64,000 nt of DNA, taken from contig CAXXSW010000005.1 of the NCBI GenBank assembly GCA_963677625.2, positions 1 through 64,000 on the forward strand, read 5' to 3'. This document shows, in pieces, positions 46,606-55,699 of this stretch. The stretch is from UBA1351 sp963677625 (lineage in GTDB: Bacteria; Bacillota; Clostridia; Lachnospirales; Vallitaleaceae). Under the pieces are notes generated by a model. It was not told the origin of the DNA. It ran no database searches and saw only the letters and a list, made by a program, of their open reading frames with translations. A program made the position numbers and the translations under genes. Each line of letters opens with the position of its first letter. Position 1 is the first letter of the stretch.

Positions 46606-46696
46606 TCTAACCTCCTTCATCTTGTTACCATAATATACATTTACACTTTGGCTAGTATCAATATATCATATGGGTGTAGCTTAGATTCTTCAGTCA

Positions 46697-47554
46697 CTAC
46701 ACTGCATTTCTGCATCCACCTAATTTACCGACAGCATCTGCACGACATTGATTACAATGCATCATTTGGGGTAAGATTGGATTCAATTCCAACCGCTTAT
46801 TCATAACCTCACGAATAGGTGCTTGTTCCAAGACTTCAAACGGAGTTCCCTCAACAGGTATGTGAGGCATGATGTTGGTAACGCTGGCGCCACATGCACT
46901 TGCTTTTTTAACAACTTCATCTATATGATCATCATTGACACCTTTTAAATAGACAATATTTACCTTAACAAAAACGTCTTTGTCGGCTAAATACTTCACA
47001 CCATCCCACTGGGCTTTTAAAAGCTTAGAACCGCCTTCCAATCCAAAATATTTTTCACCTTCAAAACGTATATGTCTATAGATTTTTGCTGCCACTTCCT
47101 CATAAACCGTATTGATGGTCACCGTAATATGGGATACACCAAGTTCTATAAGCTCGTCTGCATACTTACTTAGTTTTAAGCCATTAGTAGACAAGCAGAA
47201 GGTTACATCTGGATCAAAAGCATGAATAAGTTTCAAAGTTTCCCTCGTTTCTTCCCAATTGGCCAGTGCATCTCCAGGACCTGCAATACCCACAACAGAT
47301 AAGGTCTCGAATTTTTTCTTGGTTTCCTTATATTTACTTAAAGCTTCTTGGGGTTTCAAGACGTCAGAGGTTACTCCCGGCCTCGACTCATTGCTACAAT
47401 CAAACTTACGATGACAATAGTTACATTGAATATTGCACTTAGGGGCTACCGGAAGATGCATCCTAGCAAATTCATGAGCCTTGGCATTAAAACAAGGATG
47501 GGTTTTATTCTTGTTCTGTATCTTCTCTGATTGATTGGTCACTCTCACTGCCAT
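46697..47554 (-). CDS. nifB: Nitrogenase cofactor maturase NifB
   Basis: Radical SAM enzyme that makes the carbide-containing NifB-co from two 4Fe-4S clusters. Radical SAM motif C40-x3-C44-x2-C47 (CNIQCNYC), with extra Cys for the K clusters, and the C-terminal MHCNQCRADAVGKLG. At 285 residues it lacks the C-terminal NifX domain, as in other clostridial and archaeal NifB. Overlaps nifN by 10 nt; SD GGAGG. Confidence 0.96.
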   Translation of the reverse strand: MAVRVTNQSEKIQNKNKTHPCFNAKAHEFARMHLPVAPKCNIQCNYCHRKFDCSNESRPGVTSDVLKPQEALSKYKETKKKFETLSVVGIAGPGDALANWEETRETLKLIHAFDPDVTFCLSTNGLKLSKYADELIELGVSHITVTINTVYEEVAAKIYRHIRFEGEKYFGLEGGSKLLKAQWDGVKYLADKDVFVKVNIVYLKGVNDDHIDEVVKKASACGASVTNIMPHIPVEGTPFEVLEQAPIREVMNKRLELNPILPQMMHCNQCRADAVGKLGGCRNAV

Positions 47555-48951
47555 ATAGGTTCCTCCATTCTTTTTGTTACCTCTTTATGATAATTGTCAA
47601 TCATACGTTCTTTATAACCTCTATGTTTTTGATCTAGTAACTTATTTACGACTTCATCTAAGAGTCTAATGGAACCTTTATATCCAAACCTTAATTTTCT
47701 TTGAGCACCAATATGGTCATGAACAGGAAAGCCAACCCGAACCAAGTCTATCCCGTCTTTTTCCCAAATAAACTTACCATCAGAACTACCAACCATAATA
47801 TTGACTTCAGTCTCCAAGATAACATGTCTAATAGTCTCAAAATCCGAATCCTGCATAACAACCGGATGGCACTTATAGTTTTTCATAAGCCTCTCTATAC
47901 CTTCTTTGAAGCCTTTTGTCTTACTCCCAGTTGCACAAACTTTAAGATCCATACCATTTTCTGCCAAAAGAAGGGATATACCATATACTAAATCCATGTC
48001 TCCAAAGATGGCTACTTTGCCTAAAGCAGAGTGCTTATGAGAGTCAATCATACCATCTAAAAGGCGTCCTCTTTCCTTAGTCAAGGCCATCGGTATCTCC
48101 ATATCTAAGACTCCTGCAATAGTTTCTACAAAGGCATCCATATGATGAATACCTATAGGAAGTGGTAAACGGTACATAGGAATGCCAAAATTATCAAATA
48201 AATATTTTGCCGGAGAATACCTATCTGCTACTAAATGACCGAGCTCAATTGTAGCCAACGCTTCAAAGGCTCTAGGTATCAGGTCTCTTGAAAAACCATC
48301 TCCATTCAGTTTATTGTATTCGGCTTCATATGGTGCATCAAAAACATCTGATATATCAGGCAAAATAAGAAATGAAACCTTTAAGATCTGACTGATTCGC
48401 TTTAACTCCCTGATATCCTCACAGGTTGCATTAGAAACAATAACATTAATATGTCCTCCTTGCTTGCCTGCTTGGTACCTATCCCCGTAGTATTTTAAAA
48501 TTCCTTTTATTGCTGCGAAATAACCTTCTGATTGAGAGCCCCCATACCCCGGAGTCGGTATAGGGATAATATCCACATCATCAAATTCACCAGTATCCCT
48601 AACTTCTTTAACAATACGATTAATATCATCCCCTATAGTTTCTGCCAGACAGGTAGTTAGGACACCAACTATTTCCGGTTGATACATATGAACCATATTT
48701 TTAATACCCAATTTCAAATTTTTAGAACCACCATAAACGGTTCCTTCCTCTGAAAGAGATGATGAAGCTATATCAACGGGTTCATTGTAATGGGCTGCCA
48801 TATGTCTTCTGATATATGTTGAACAACCTTGTGATCCATGGATGATATTCATGGTATTGGCAAAACCTTTAAGGGCCTGGCTAGCTCCCATAGGCATACA
48901 CATTTTACAAGGATTAACTTGCATATTCACATAATTTCTTTCTCTATCCAT
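47545..48951 (-). CDS. nifN: FeMo-co scaffold protein NifN
   Basis: A 468-residue NifDK-like scaffold subunit pairing with NifE for cofactor assembly. N-terminal NPCKMCMPMGASQALKG, HGSQGCSTYIRRH and TTCLAETIGDD mark the NifK-like family. Called NifN, not NifK, because it lies after nifE and before nifB. SD GGAGG, 9 nt after nifE. Confidence 0.93.
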   Translation of the reverse strand: MDRERNYVNMQVNPCKMCMPMGASQALKGFANTMNIIHGSQGCSTYIRRHMAAHYNEPVDIASSSLSEEGTVYGGSKNLKLGIKNMVHMYQPEIVGVLTTCLAETIGDDINRIVKEVRDTGEFDDVDIIPIPTPGYGGSQSEGYFAAIKGILKYYGDRYQAGKQGGHINVIVSNATCEDIRELKRISQILKVSFLILPDISDVFDAPYEAEYNKLNGDGFSRDLIPRAFEALATIELGHLVADRYSPAKYLFDNFGIPMYRLPLPIGIHHMDAFVETIAGVLDMEIPMALTKERGRLLDGMIDSHKHSALGKVAIFGDMDLVYGISLLLAENGMDLKVCATGSKTKGFKEGIERLMKNYKCHPVVMQDSDFETIRHVILETEVNIMVGSSDGKFIWEKDGIDLVRVGFPVHDHIGAQRKLRFGYKGSIRLLDEVVNKLLDQKHRGYKERMIDNYHKEVTKRMEEPIWQ

Positions 48952-48960
48952 GTCAGCCTC

Positions 48961-50298
48961 CTATCTAAGAAGTTCCCAAACCGGCGAGTTAACAGTCAAG
49001 TCTACTTCTTTGGCAAAGTTCAAGGCACCTTCATAACCTGCAAGTGGGTGTTTTCTTTCATGATTATGATCTACAAAAGCTACACCAAGTTTATAGGCAA
49101 GAGGTCTTTCCTTAACGCCCCCAACCAAAATATCAGCTCCTGTTTCTTTCATAAAATATTCCAACTCTGTAGGATTTGCATCATCTAAAATGACCGTACC
49201 TTCCTCAGTCATCTCCCTAAACTCTTCATACTCACTTTTTGAACCAGTTTGGGTTCCAACTAAAACAGTTTCAATTCCCATATCCCTAAATTGGTCAATT
49301 AAGGATATGGCCTTGAAGCCTCCACCAACATATAGGGCTACTTTCTTGCCTCTTAATTTCTCTCGGTAGGCTCTAATTGGTTCAAGGAATTGGGCTTCCT
49401 TGGCTTCGATTAATGCTTCAAAACGTAATTTATGTTCTTCATTCCCAATGAGATCAACGATTTTACGAAGAGATGCTACCGTATCCTCAAGACCGAAAAA
49501 TCGGACCTTCTCATATGGAATCCCATATTTCATTTTCATTTTTTTTGCTAAAAAGGTCATGGAGCCTGCACATTGAACAATATTTAATGTCCCATGCTTT
49601 GCCAATTTCAATGACTCAGTTGTTGAGTCACCAGTTACACATGTCAGTAGATTGAAGCCAATAGCTTCCAAATAGCTTTTTATAATCCAAGCTTCCCCTG
49701 CCAAATTAAAATCTCCTAAGAAATTAATGGAATAAGGAATTTTCTCTTTATCTTCTTCCTGACCCATTAAGTCAAGAATTGCATGACAAGCGGCTTTGTA
49801 GCCATCTTTCTTACTTCCTGAAAATCCTGATGAATTAACGGGGATGACCCTGATTCCATGTTTCATCTCTGCGTGTTTACATACTGCCTTAACATCATCA
49901 CCTATGACACCTACCACACAGGTTGAATATACGAATACAACATTAGGTGATTCGTTTTCGATGACTTCGTCAATAGCTGCAACCAATTTCTTCTCTCCAC
50001 CAAATATAATATCCTGATTATCCAGATCAGTGGAAAAACTCATACGATAGAGGTCACTGCCACTAGATAGTGATCCCCTGATATCCCATGTATATGATGC
50101 ACAACCAATTGGTCCATGAACGATATGTGCTGCATCAGTGATAGGATTAAGAACAACCCTGGCACCACAGTAAACACAAGCTCTTTGACTGACAACTCCT
50201 GATGTGGAATGAGTTTCACAAGTGATAGAGGATGTTGCCTTCGAGTCTTTCACCATAATCTGTTTTTGCCTTTGATCGACGATTACTTTATCTTTCAT
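48961..50298 (-). CDS. nifE: FeMo-co scaffold protein NifE
   Basis: A 445-residue NifD-like scaffold. N-terminal CVYCGARVVLNPITDAAHIV and HGPIGCASY, then YSTCVVGVIGDDV, with no long NifD-type insertion. Starts at ATG 50298 with GGAGGG; a TTG 3 nt upstream is the alternative. Separated from nifK by 141 nt with strong hairpins. Confidence 0.94.
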   Translation of the reverse strand: MKDKVIVDQRQKQIMVKDSKATSSITCETHSTSGVVSQRACVYCGARVVLNPITDAAHIVHGPIGCASYTWDIRGSLSSGSDLYRMSFSTDLDNQDIIFGGEKKLVAAIDEVIENESPNVVFVYSTCVVGVIGDDVKAVCKHAEMKHGIRVIPVNSSGFSGSKKDGYKAACHAILDLMGQEEDKEKIPYSINFLGDFNLAGEAWIIKSYLEAIGFNLLTCVTGDSTTESLKLAKHGTLNIVQCAGSMTFLAKKMKMKYGIPYEKVRFFGLEDTVASLRKIVDLIGNEEHKLRFEALIEAKEAQFLEPIRAYREKLRGKKVALYVGGGFKAISLIDQFRDMGIETVLVGTQTGSKSEYEEFREMTEEGTVILDDANPTELEYFMKETGADILVGGVKERPLAYKLGVAFVDHNHERKHPLAGYEGALNFAKEVDLTVNSPVWELLR

Positions 50299-50344
50299 CA
50301 AAATCCCTCCTTATGCCAAAACCCATGCTATACATCGAATAAAG

Positions 50345-50432
50345 GGTTTACTGTTATCCTAAAAGTTTCCGGACCCGGACCATCGAGCCCGGAAAATAGG
50401 AAATTCTAAAATGGTTGGATATACCATTTTTA
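50345..50432 (-). promoter_or_regulatory. Hairpins between nifK and nifE
   Basis: Minus strand: AAAATGG with CCATTTT around an eight-base loop (about 50408-50431), then a GC-rich stem with TTCCGG and CCGGAA arms (about 50370-50397). No T-run after the second stem. Likely an mRNA stability or processing element that sets nifENB below nifHDK. Confidence 0.6.
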
Positions 50433-50439
50433 GCGAATC

Positions 50440-51807
50440 TTACATGACTAGTTCAAAGTCCTCTTCAGGGCAATGTCTGTCATAATGATCAAGAAGGGCT
50501 GTGGATATTTTTTCAATCATCCTTATAGCACCCTTATAACCAACAATCGGGAAATATTGGTGTCCCATTCTATCCAGTATAGGCCATCCTACACGTACTA
50601 AAGGCAAGTCTTCAGCTCTTGCAATATATTTTCCATATGTATTACCAATAATTAGGTCTACTGGCTCTTCCTTAATCATTTGATGGAAGGCAAACAAATC
50701 TTCCGCCTCATAAACCTTACTTTCTGTAAGTCCAGCTTGGTCAAACATGCCTTGAATCTCTTTACTAAAAGCTTTACCAGGCGTTCCAGTCAATACAAGA
50801 GTCGGAACCATTCCTAAATCAATAACAAACTCGGTCATGGCAATCATCATATCAGGATCACCAAACATAGCCACTTTTTTTCCATGATAGTGATGATGAA
50901 CATCAACCATGATGTCAACCAATTGGCCTCTTTCCGTTTCAAGTTCCTTAGGAATGATACCACCGTTAATTTCAAGAAGCTTCATAACAAAGGCATCCGT
51001 TGCCTTAATACCGACCGGTTCCTTCATAACAATAGCTGGTACATCACATTTTTTTTCCAATTCAAACGCTGCTGCTTCAGATGAGAATTTACCAAGAGCA
51101 AGAGTAGCCATAGCATTCCCTGACTTCCTAATCTCTTTAACACTAGTACCACCTTCCGGATACATTTCGTATTGACCGGTATTAGGCGTTGCAACAACAT
51201 CAGATGTATCAGGATACATGGTAAAAGCTACTTTTAAAAGACCGGCCATACGTTTAATCTCTGACATATCACTTGGTTCAATAAAGCCTGGTAAGATATT
51301 GACACCTTTTCTCTTCTTGTCTTCCTTACGCTCTGCCAAGTGAGTAACCATAGCCTTACACATATTAGAAAAGCCTGTAATATGGGACCCCTGATAAGAA
51401 GGAGTATTAGCATAAAGCACTGTCTTGCCTTCGGGAATTTTAGATGACTTGACAATTTCACTAATGTCATCACCAATGGTTTCTGATAAACAAGTAGTGT
51501 TTATCGCAACAACCTCAGGATTGTAGATGTGGAATATATTTTCAAGCCCCTTCTTTAAGTTACTCTTCCCACCAAATACACAAGCACCCTCTGTAAAAGA
51601 AGATGTTGATGCTACAATGGGATCTCTGTAATGTCTTGTCAAGTGCATTCTATGGTAAGAACAGCACCCCTGTGAACCATGACTGTGGGGTAAACATTTA
51701 TTTATACCAAGAGCTGCATACATAGCACCAACTGGTTGACATGTCTTGGCAGGATTAATCTTCAGCCCTGATCTAGCTTCATATGTTCCTTTCGTTTGAT
51801 CTAACAT
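50440..51807 (-). CDS. nifK: Nitrogenase MoFe protein beta chain
   Basis: A 455-residue NifK, shorter at the N-terminus than the proteobacterial form, as in C. pasteurianum. P-cluster Cys: C23 (KTCQPVG), C48 (SQGCCSY) and C106 (NTTCLSE). Overlaps nifD by 7 nt (ATGTTAG), so translation is coupled. No AnfG/VnfG gene is present, so this is the Mo enzyme. Confidence 0.97.
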   Translation of the reverse strand: MLDQTKGTYEARSGLKINPAKTCQPVGAMYAALGINKCLPHSHGSQGCCSYHRMHLTRHYRDPIVASTSSFTEGACVFGGKSNLKKGLENIFHIYNPEVVAINTTCLSETIGDDISEIVKSSKIPEGKTVLYANTPSYQGSHITGFSNMCKAMVTHLAERKEDKKRKGVNILPGFIEPSDMSEIKRMAGLLKVAFTMYPDTSDVVATPNTGQYEMYPEGGTSVKEIRKSGNAMATLALGKFSSEAAAFELEKKCDVPAIVMKEPVGIKATDAFVMKLLEINGGIIPKELETERGQLVDIMVDVHHHYHGKKVAMFGDPDMMIAMTEFVIDLGMVPTLVLTGTPGKAFSKEIQGMFDQAGLTESKVYEAEDLFAFHQMIKEEPVDLIIGNTYGKYIARAEDLPLVRVGWPILDRMGHQYFPIVGYKGAIRMIEKISTALLDHYDRHCPEEDFELVM

Positions 51808-53408
51808 ACCTTTTCAACTCCTTCCACTTTACCATTTAAGAGAGGTTGCTTGTTCCAAGGCGGAGTAATATAAGACCATGCTGGTGTCAAAATACCGGCT
51901 GCAACATCTCTGGCAAAATTAACAGCTCCCTTATAGCCTGCATAAGGACCTGAATAGTCATAAGAGTGCATTTGCTTGGAATAGACACCCATTTTTTGAA
52001 TAATATATTTATCTTTAATACCTGAGCCAAAAAATTCAGGTTTCAAGATATTAATAATAGCCTCAGTCTCGAAATGGTTTAAGTCATCGATAATAAGTGT
52101 TCCATCTTTCATTTCTTTGATCATACCGTCGTATCTAGATAATGGAATTTCTTTTTTCAAGTCTTCAACTTTAGCTGCAGGTATCCGGAGCTTATATTGC
52201 TTCTCATCTTTTTCCACTTTAATCTCTTCAATATTACGGCTATCCGCATCAATTTTAATATCCGGAATGACATCACGGCCTTCATAATCATCTCTGTGAC
52301 CAAATTCATATCCGGCTACAATTGTTTCAATACCAATTTCACGAAGAAGCCCTTGATAATGATGGGCTCTCGAGCCACCTACAAAAAGTACAGCAGTTTT
52401 TCCATCTAGCATGGACTTGTAATCGGCTACTTCATCTTTAATAGACTCTACTTCTTCTGTAATCACTTGCTCTGTTCTTAGTCTCAAATCATTATCACCA
52501 AAATATTTAGCCATATCACGTAAGGTCTTAGAAAATGCCTCGACACCAATGAAATTACCCTTTATCCAATTAAGACCATACTTCTCTTCTATCATCTCTG
52601 CTACATAGTTAATGGACCTATGACATTGAATGACATTAAGGTCTGCCTTATGGGCATTGGCGATTTCATCAATGCTTGAATTACCGGTCATGGTTGTAAT
52701 CACATTATATCCAATCTTATTTAGAACTCTGGAAATTTCCCACTCATCACCACCGATGTTATATTCACCAAGTAAATTAATAGAAAACTCTTTAGCTGGT
52801 GCATCATTGGTTCCGATAACATCTGTCATCAACTTATTATTGGCTATATGATGGCCTGCTGACTGGCTGACACCCTTGTAGCCTTCGCATGAAAAAGCTA
52901 ATATTTTAACAGCGTGCTCCTTTGATTTTTCCTTTGCTATAGCGTGGATATCATCACCAATAAGTCCAACTGGGCAGGTTGCTGAAATAGATATAGCCTT
53001 TGGATTAAACAAGGCTACTGCCTCATCAATTGCCTGCTTTAATTTCTTTTCACCACCGAAAACAATGTCACTTTCCTGCATATCTGTCGTAAATGCATAT
53101 TCCAGGAAATTCTGACCACCTTCTCTAGCCTTACCTTTATTACGTCTAGTTCCCCATGCATAATATGAGCAACCTACAGGTCCATGAACGATATGCACCA
53201 TATCGACGATTGGACCAATAACAACCCCTTTACATCCAGCATAAGCACAACCACGGTTAGTTATAATACCTGGTACCGTACGGGAGTTAGCCATGATTTC
53301 CTGAGTCTCACCACCGTCTTTAATCAACATATGACTTTTACGGTTTTTCATGACCTTAGCAGGATAGGCGTTAAGAATCTTATCTACTAAAACTTTACTA
53401 TCTGACAT
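51801..53408 (-). CDS. nifD: Nitrogenase MoFe protein alpha chain
   Basis: A 535-residue NifD. P-cluster Cys C54, C80 and C145; FeMo-co ligands C262 (VIQCHRSIN) and H481 (KQMHSYDY); catalytic-pocket Q182, H186 and R347. A charged insertion at about 378-430, rich in D, E and K, matches the roughly 50-residue insert of the Clostridium pasteurianum group. SD AGAGGTGA. Confidence 0.97.
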   Translation of the reverse strand: MSDSKVLVDKILNAYPAKVMKNRKSHMLIKDGGETQEIMANSRTVPGIITNRGCAYAGCKGVVIGPIVDMVHIVHGPVGCSYYAWGTRRNKGKAREGGQNFLEYAFTTDMQESDIVFGGEKKLKQAIDEAVALFNPKAISISATCPVGLIGDDIHAIAKEKSKEHAVKILAFSCEGYKGVSQSAGHHIANNKLMTDVIGTNDAPAKEFSINLLGEYNIGGDEWEISRVLNKIGYNVITTMTGNSSIDEIANAHKADLNVIQCHRSINYVAEMIEEKYGLNWIKGNFIGVEAFSKTLRDMAKYFGDNDLRLRTEQVITEEVESIKDEVADYKSMLDGKTAVLFVGGSRAHHYQGLLREIGIETIVAGYEFGHRDDYEGRDVIPDIKIDADSRNIEEIKVEKDEKQYKLRIPAAKVEDLKKEIPLSRYDGMIKEMKDGTLIIDDLNHFETEAIINILKPEFFGSGIKDKYIIQKMGVYSKQMHSYDYSGPYAGYKGAVNFARDVAAGILTPAWSYITPPWNKQPLLNGKVEGVEKVC

Positions 53409-53422
53409 AATCTCACCTCTTC

Positions 53423-53806
53423 CTATATTGCGCTTACACCGGCTTCACCGGTTCTAACTCGAACGACATCACCTATATCTGATACAAATATTCTGCCGTC
53501 ACCCATGTTACCTGTCTGATTGGTGTCAATAATGGCTTTTACCACTTTATTAACCTGTTCGTCTTCCACTATCAAAGTTAAGAATCGTTTTGCAATGAGT
53601 CTGTGGTTTTCAGATATAGATTCGAGAACACTTGGTTCTGCCACCGGTTGACCATCTATCAGATCTTCGATTAGTTCAAAATCAACTTTTTTCTTGCCTC
53701 GACCAAAAACCTTACGGCAGGTAATAGAGGAAAATCCAGCCTTTGATAAAGCCTCCTTTGTCTCACCGATCTTATTCATTCGAATGATTGCCATGACTTC
53801 TTTCAT
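53423..53806 (-). CDS. nifI2: PII-like nitrogenase regulator NifI2
   Basis: A 127-residue GlnB-family protein that with NifI1 binds and switches off nitrogenase when ammonium or 2-oxoglutarate signals change. PII C-terminal motif TGNMGDGRIFVSDIGDVVRVRTGE; longer than GlnB with extra residues in the T-loop region. Placed between nifH and nifD, the standard NifI location. SD AGGAGG. Confidence 0.95.
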   Translation of the reverse strand: MKEVMAIIRMNKIGETKEALSKAGFSSITCRKVFGRGKKKVDFELIEDLIDGQPVAEPSVLESISENHRLIAKRFLTLIVEDEQVNKVVKAIIDTNQTGNMGDGRIFVSDIGDVVRVRTGEAGVSAI

Positions 53807-53816
53807 GAGACACCTC

Positions 53817-54143
53817 CTATAATCCAGTTAGTCCAGTAGAAATTGTATAGGCCTCTTCAATATCTGAAACAAAAATCTTACCGTCACCAAAAGATCCATC
53901 TTCACCTGTTTTTGCAGACTTACTTACAATTGTGATAACTTCTTCAACAGCATCATCTTCTACTACCATCAGTAATAATTCCTTTGGTATCTCATCATAA
54001 TGGACATTACCTACTTTTACTCCACGCTGCTTACCACGTCCTACAACATCTACTTTCGTCACCGCCGGATACCCTGCATCACTAAGTTCAGAAAGTATAA
54101 AGGATGCCTTTTCAGGCCTAATTATTGAACGTATCATCTTCAT
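53817..54143 (-). CDS. nifI1: PII-like nitrogenase regulator NifI1
   Basis: A 108-residue GlnB-family protein, partner of NifI2. Starts MKMIRSIIRPEKASFIL; C-terminal GSFGDGKIFVSDIEEAYTI. No Tyr at the usual GlnB uridylylation position stands out in the T-loop. SD GGAG, first regulator after nifH. Confidence 0.95.
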   Translation of the reverse strand: MKMIRSIIRPEKASFILSELSDAGYPAVTKVDVVGRGKQRGVKVGNVHYDEIPKELLLMVVEDDAVEEVITIVSKSAKTGEDGSFGDGKIFVSDIEEAYTISTGLTGL

Positions 54144-54194
54144 ATGTATCCACTCCTTCTCTAACTACAACGTTTATTTGATTTCAAAACACCT

Positions 54195-55016
54195 TTAAAC
54201 ACCAAGTAATCCATGTTCCATTAGGATTTCTTCCAAACGGTCTTGAGTCATTGGCTTTGGAATAACCAGCATTTCATTTTCATCAATATTCTTAGCCAAG
54301 GTCCTATACTCATTGGCTTGATTTACACTAGGATCATGGTCAATAACTGTTTTCTTATTAATCTCTGCATGCTGTACAATATTGTCCCGTGGTACAAAGT
54401 GAATCAATTGTGTGCCAAGCTCCTCTGCAAATGCCGTTAGCATTTCAAACTCATTATCAACTTTTCTTGAGTTACAGATAATACCACCAAGTCTAGTTCC
54501 ACCAGTTTCAGCAAATTTAAGTATACCTTTAGCAATGTTATTAGCTGCATACATAGCCATCATCTCACCAGATGCAACGATGTAAATTTCTTCTGCTTTA
54601 CCTTCACGTATGGGCATAGCGAAACCACCACATACAACGTCACCAAGAACATCATAGAAAACATAATCAAGATCATCCGTATAGGCTCCTAGCTGTTCCA
54701 ACATATTAATTGAGGTGATAATACCACGACCTGCACAGCCAACACCTGGCTCAGGACCACCAGATTCAACACAACGGATACCACCATAACCTTCACGCAT
54801 AATATCCTCAAGGTCAATATCTTCTCCTTCTTCCCGAAGAGTATCAAGTACTGTCTGTTGAGCCAAACCATTAAGGATCAATCTTGTTGAATCTGCTTTT
54901 GGGTCGCAGCCTACAATCATGATCTCCTTACCCATTTCTGCAAGAGCTGCAGTTAAGTTCTGAGTTGTTGTTGATTTACCAATTCCACCTTTTCCATAAA
55001 TAGCTATCTGTCTCAT
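54195..55016 (-). CDS. nifH: Nitrogenase iron protein
   Basis: A 273-residue Fe protein dimer subunit that passes electrons to MoFe with MgATP. P-loop GKGGIGKS (residues 8-15), 4Fe-4S Cys C94 (VGCAGRG) and C129 (VVCGGF), and R97, the site of ADP-ribosylation in other species. First gene of a continuous 12-gene operon. SD AAAGGA. A structured leader with a terminator lies about 230 nt upstream. Confidence 0.98.
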   Translation of the reverse strand: MRQIAIYGKGGIGKSTTTQNLTAALAEMGKEIMIVGCDPKADSTRLILNGLAQQTVLDTLREEGEDIDLEDIMREGYGGIRCVESGGPEPGVGCAGRGIITSINMLEQLGAYTDDLDYVFYDVLGDVVCGGFAMPIREGKAEEIYIVASGEMMAMYAANNIAKGILKFAETGGTRLGGIICNSRKVDNEFEMLTAFAEELGTQLIHFVPRDNIVQHAEINKKTVIDHDPSVNQANEYRTLAKNIDENEMLVIPKPMTQDRLEEILMEHGLLGV

Positions 55017-55227
55017 TTGTAACCATCCTTTCTTTTCTCATAAACCTTTTTCAAATTGTTTCCTACTGAGCAATCATTACTTAGCATTCCATGTTACCGT
55101 TTATCACTTGTCAGCTTATAGATGAATCTCGGCTACTCTTTCATATTTTGAAATAAGTGAAAGATATTCCAGTTGTTGACAGAAATTGACTCCTTTAGAG
55201 CAATTTCCTGTAATACAACAAAAAGGA
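55017..55227 (-). other. nifH 5' region
   Basis: Gene-free 210 nt between the structured element and nifH. No convincing sigma-54 (TGGCA/TTGCA) or sigma-A promoter found; the nif promoter remains unlocated. Confidence 0.4.
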
Positions 55228-55241
55228 CTTTCCTATAGAAC

Positions 55242-55290
55242 AAAAAAAGCCTTAGAACATAACACTCACAATGTTATCTTCTAAGACTCC
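55242..55290 (-). terminator. Intrinsic terminator in the nifH upstream region
   Basis: TCTTAGAA-TAACA stem with matching TGTTA-TTCTAAG, loop TTGTGAG, then seven T (minus strand). Followed directly by GTTCTATAGGAAAGTCC, a motif seen after other terminators here. Confidence 0.85.
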
Positions 55291-55336
55291 TTCGCCGCTT
55301 GCCCGGTATTGTTTTACTGACTTGCTCTTTAAGTTG
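55242..55336 (-). ncRNA. Candidate leader RNA or small RNA upstream of nifH
   Basis: About 95 nt from a predicted start near 55336 to the terminator. The 5' part, containing ACCGGGCAAGCGGCGAAGG, is GC-richer than its surroundings and could form a sensor domain. I could not match it to a riboswitch class I know. Either an attenuator that controls nif expression by read-through, or an independent small RNA. Confidence 0.5.
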
Positions 55337-55342
55337 TGATTT

Positions 55343-55371
55343 ACTTTAGCACAATTGCCAGATAATTACAA
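55343..55371 (-). promoter_or_regulatory. Promoter of the nif leader RNA
   Basis: Minus-strand TTGTAA (55371-55366), 17-bp spacer, TAAAGT (55348-55343). Confidence 0.55.
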
Positions 55372-55598
55372 ACATATTTATTAATTGCAAGAATTCTTTC
55401 GTTATTGCATCCATTATTTTCAATACTTATACATAACTATGTCACAAGTTTTTGCATTTATTAGAATTTAATGATTATCCTTCCCATTTAGAATTGTGCA
55501 AAATAGATAATTTCACTTGCTTCTGTGGATATATCATGTTCATTTGTTTCAAAGTTGCCATATTACCAGAAAATATGCCTGTATTCTCTGATAAAAGC

Positions 55599-55639
55599 AA
55601 AAAAAGACCTTGAAGGAATTCTTCCTGCAAGATCTTTTA
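55599..55639 (-). terminator. Terminator of the AI-2E permease gene
   Basis: AAAGATCTTG-AGGAA stem with its near-complement around GAA, then seven T on the minus strand. Confidence 0.85.
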
Positions 55640-55699
55640 TGAGAAATTATCTTCTACTTATAAACATTTACTCTGGAGACCACATTCTTTTGAACCATC

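Noticed and set aside
50340..50440. Moco or other known riboswitch between nifK and nifE
   Set aside because: Only plain stems are visible, with none of the conserved riboswitch core sequences that I know.
55340..55360. sigma-54 promoter TGGCA...TGC upstream of nifH
   Set aside because: GG-to-GC spacing is 9 bp instead of 12, so the -24/-12 geometry does not fit.
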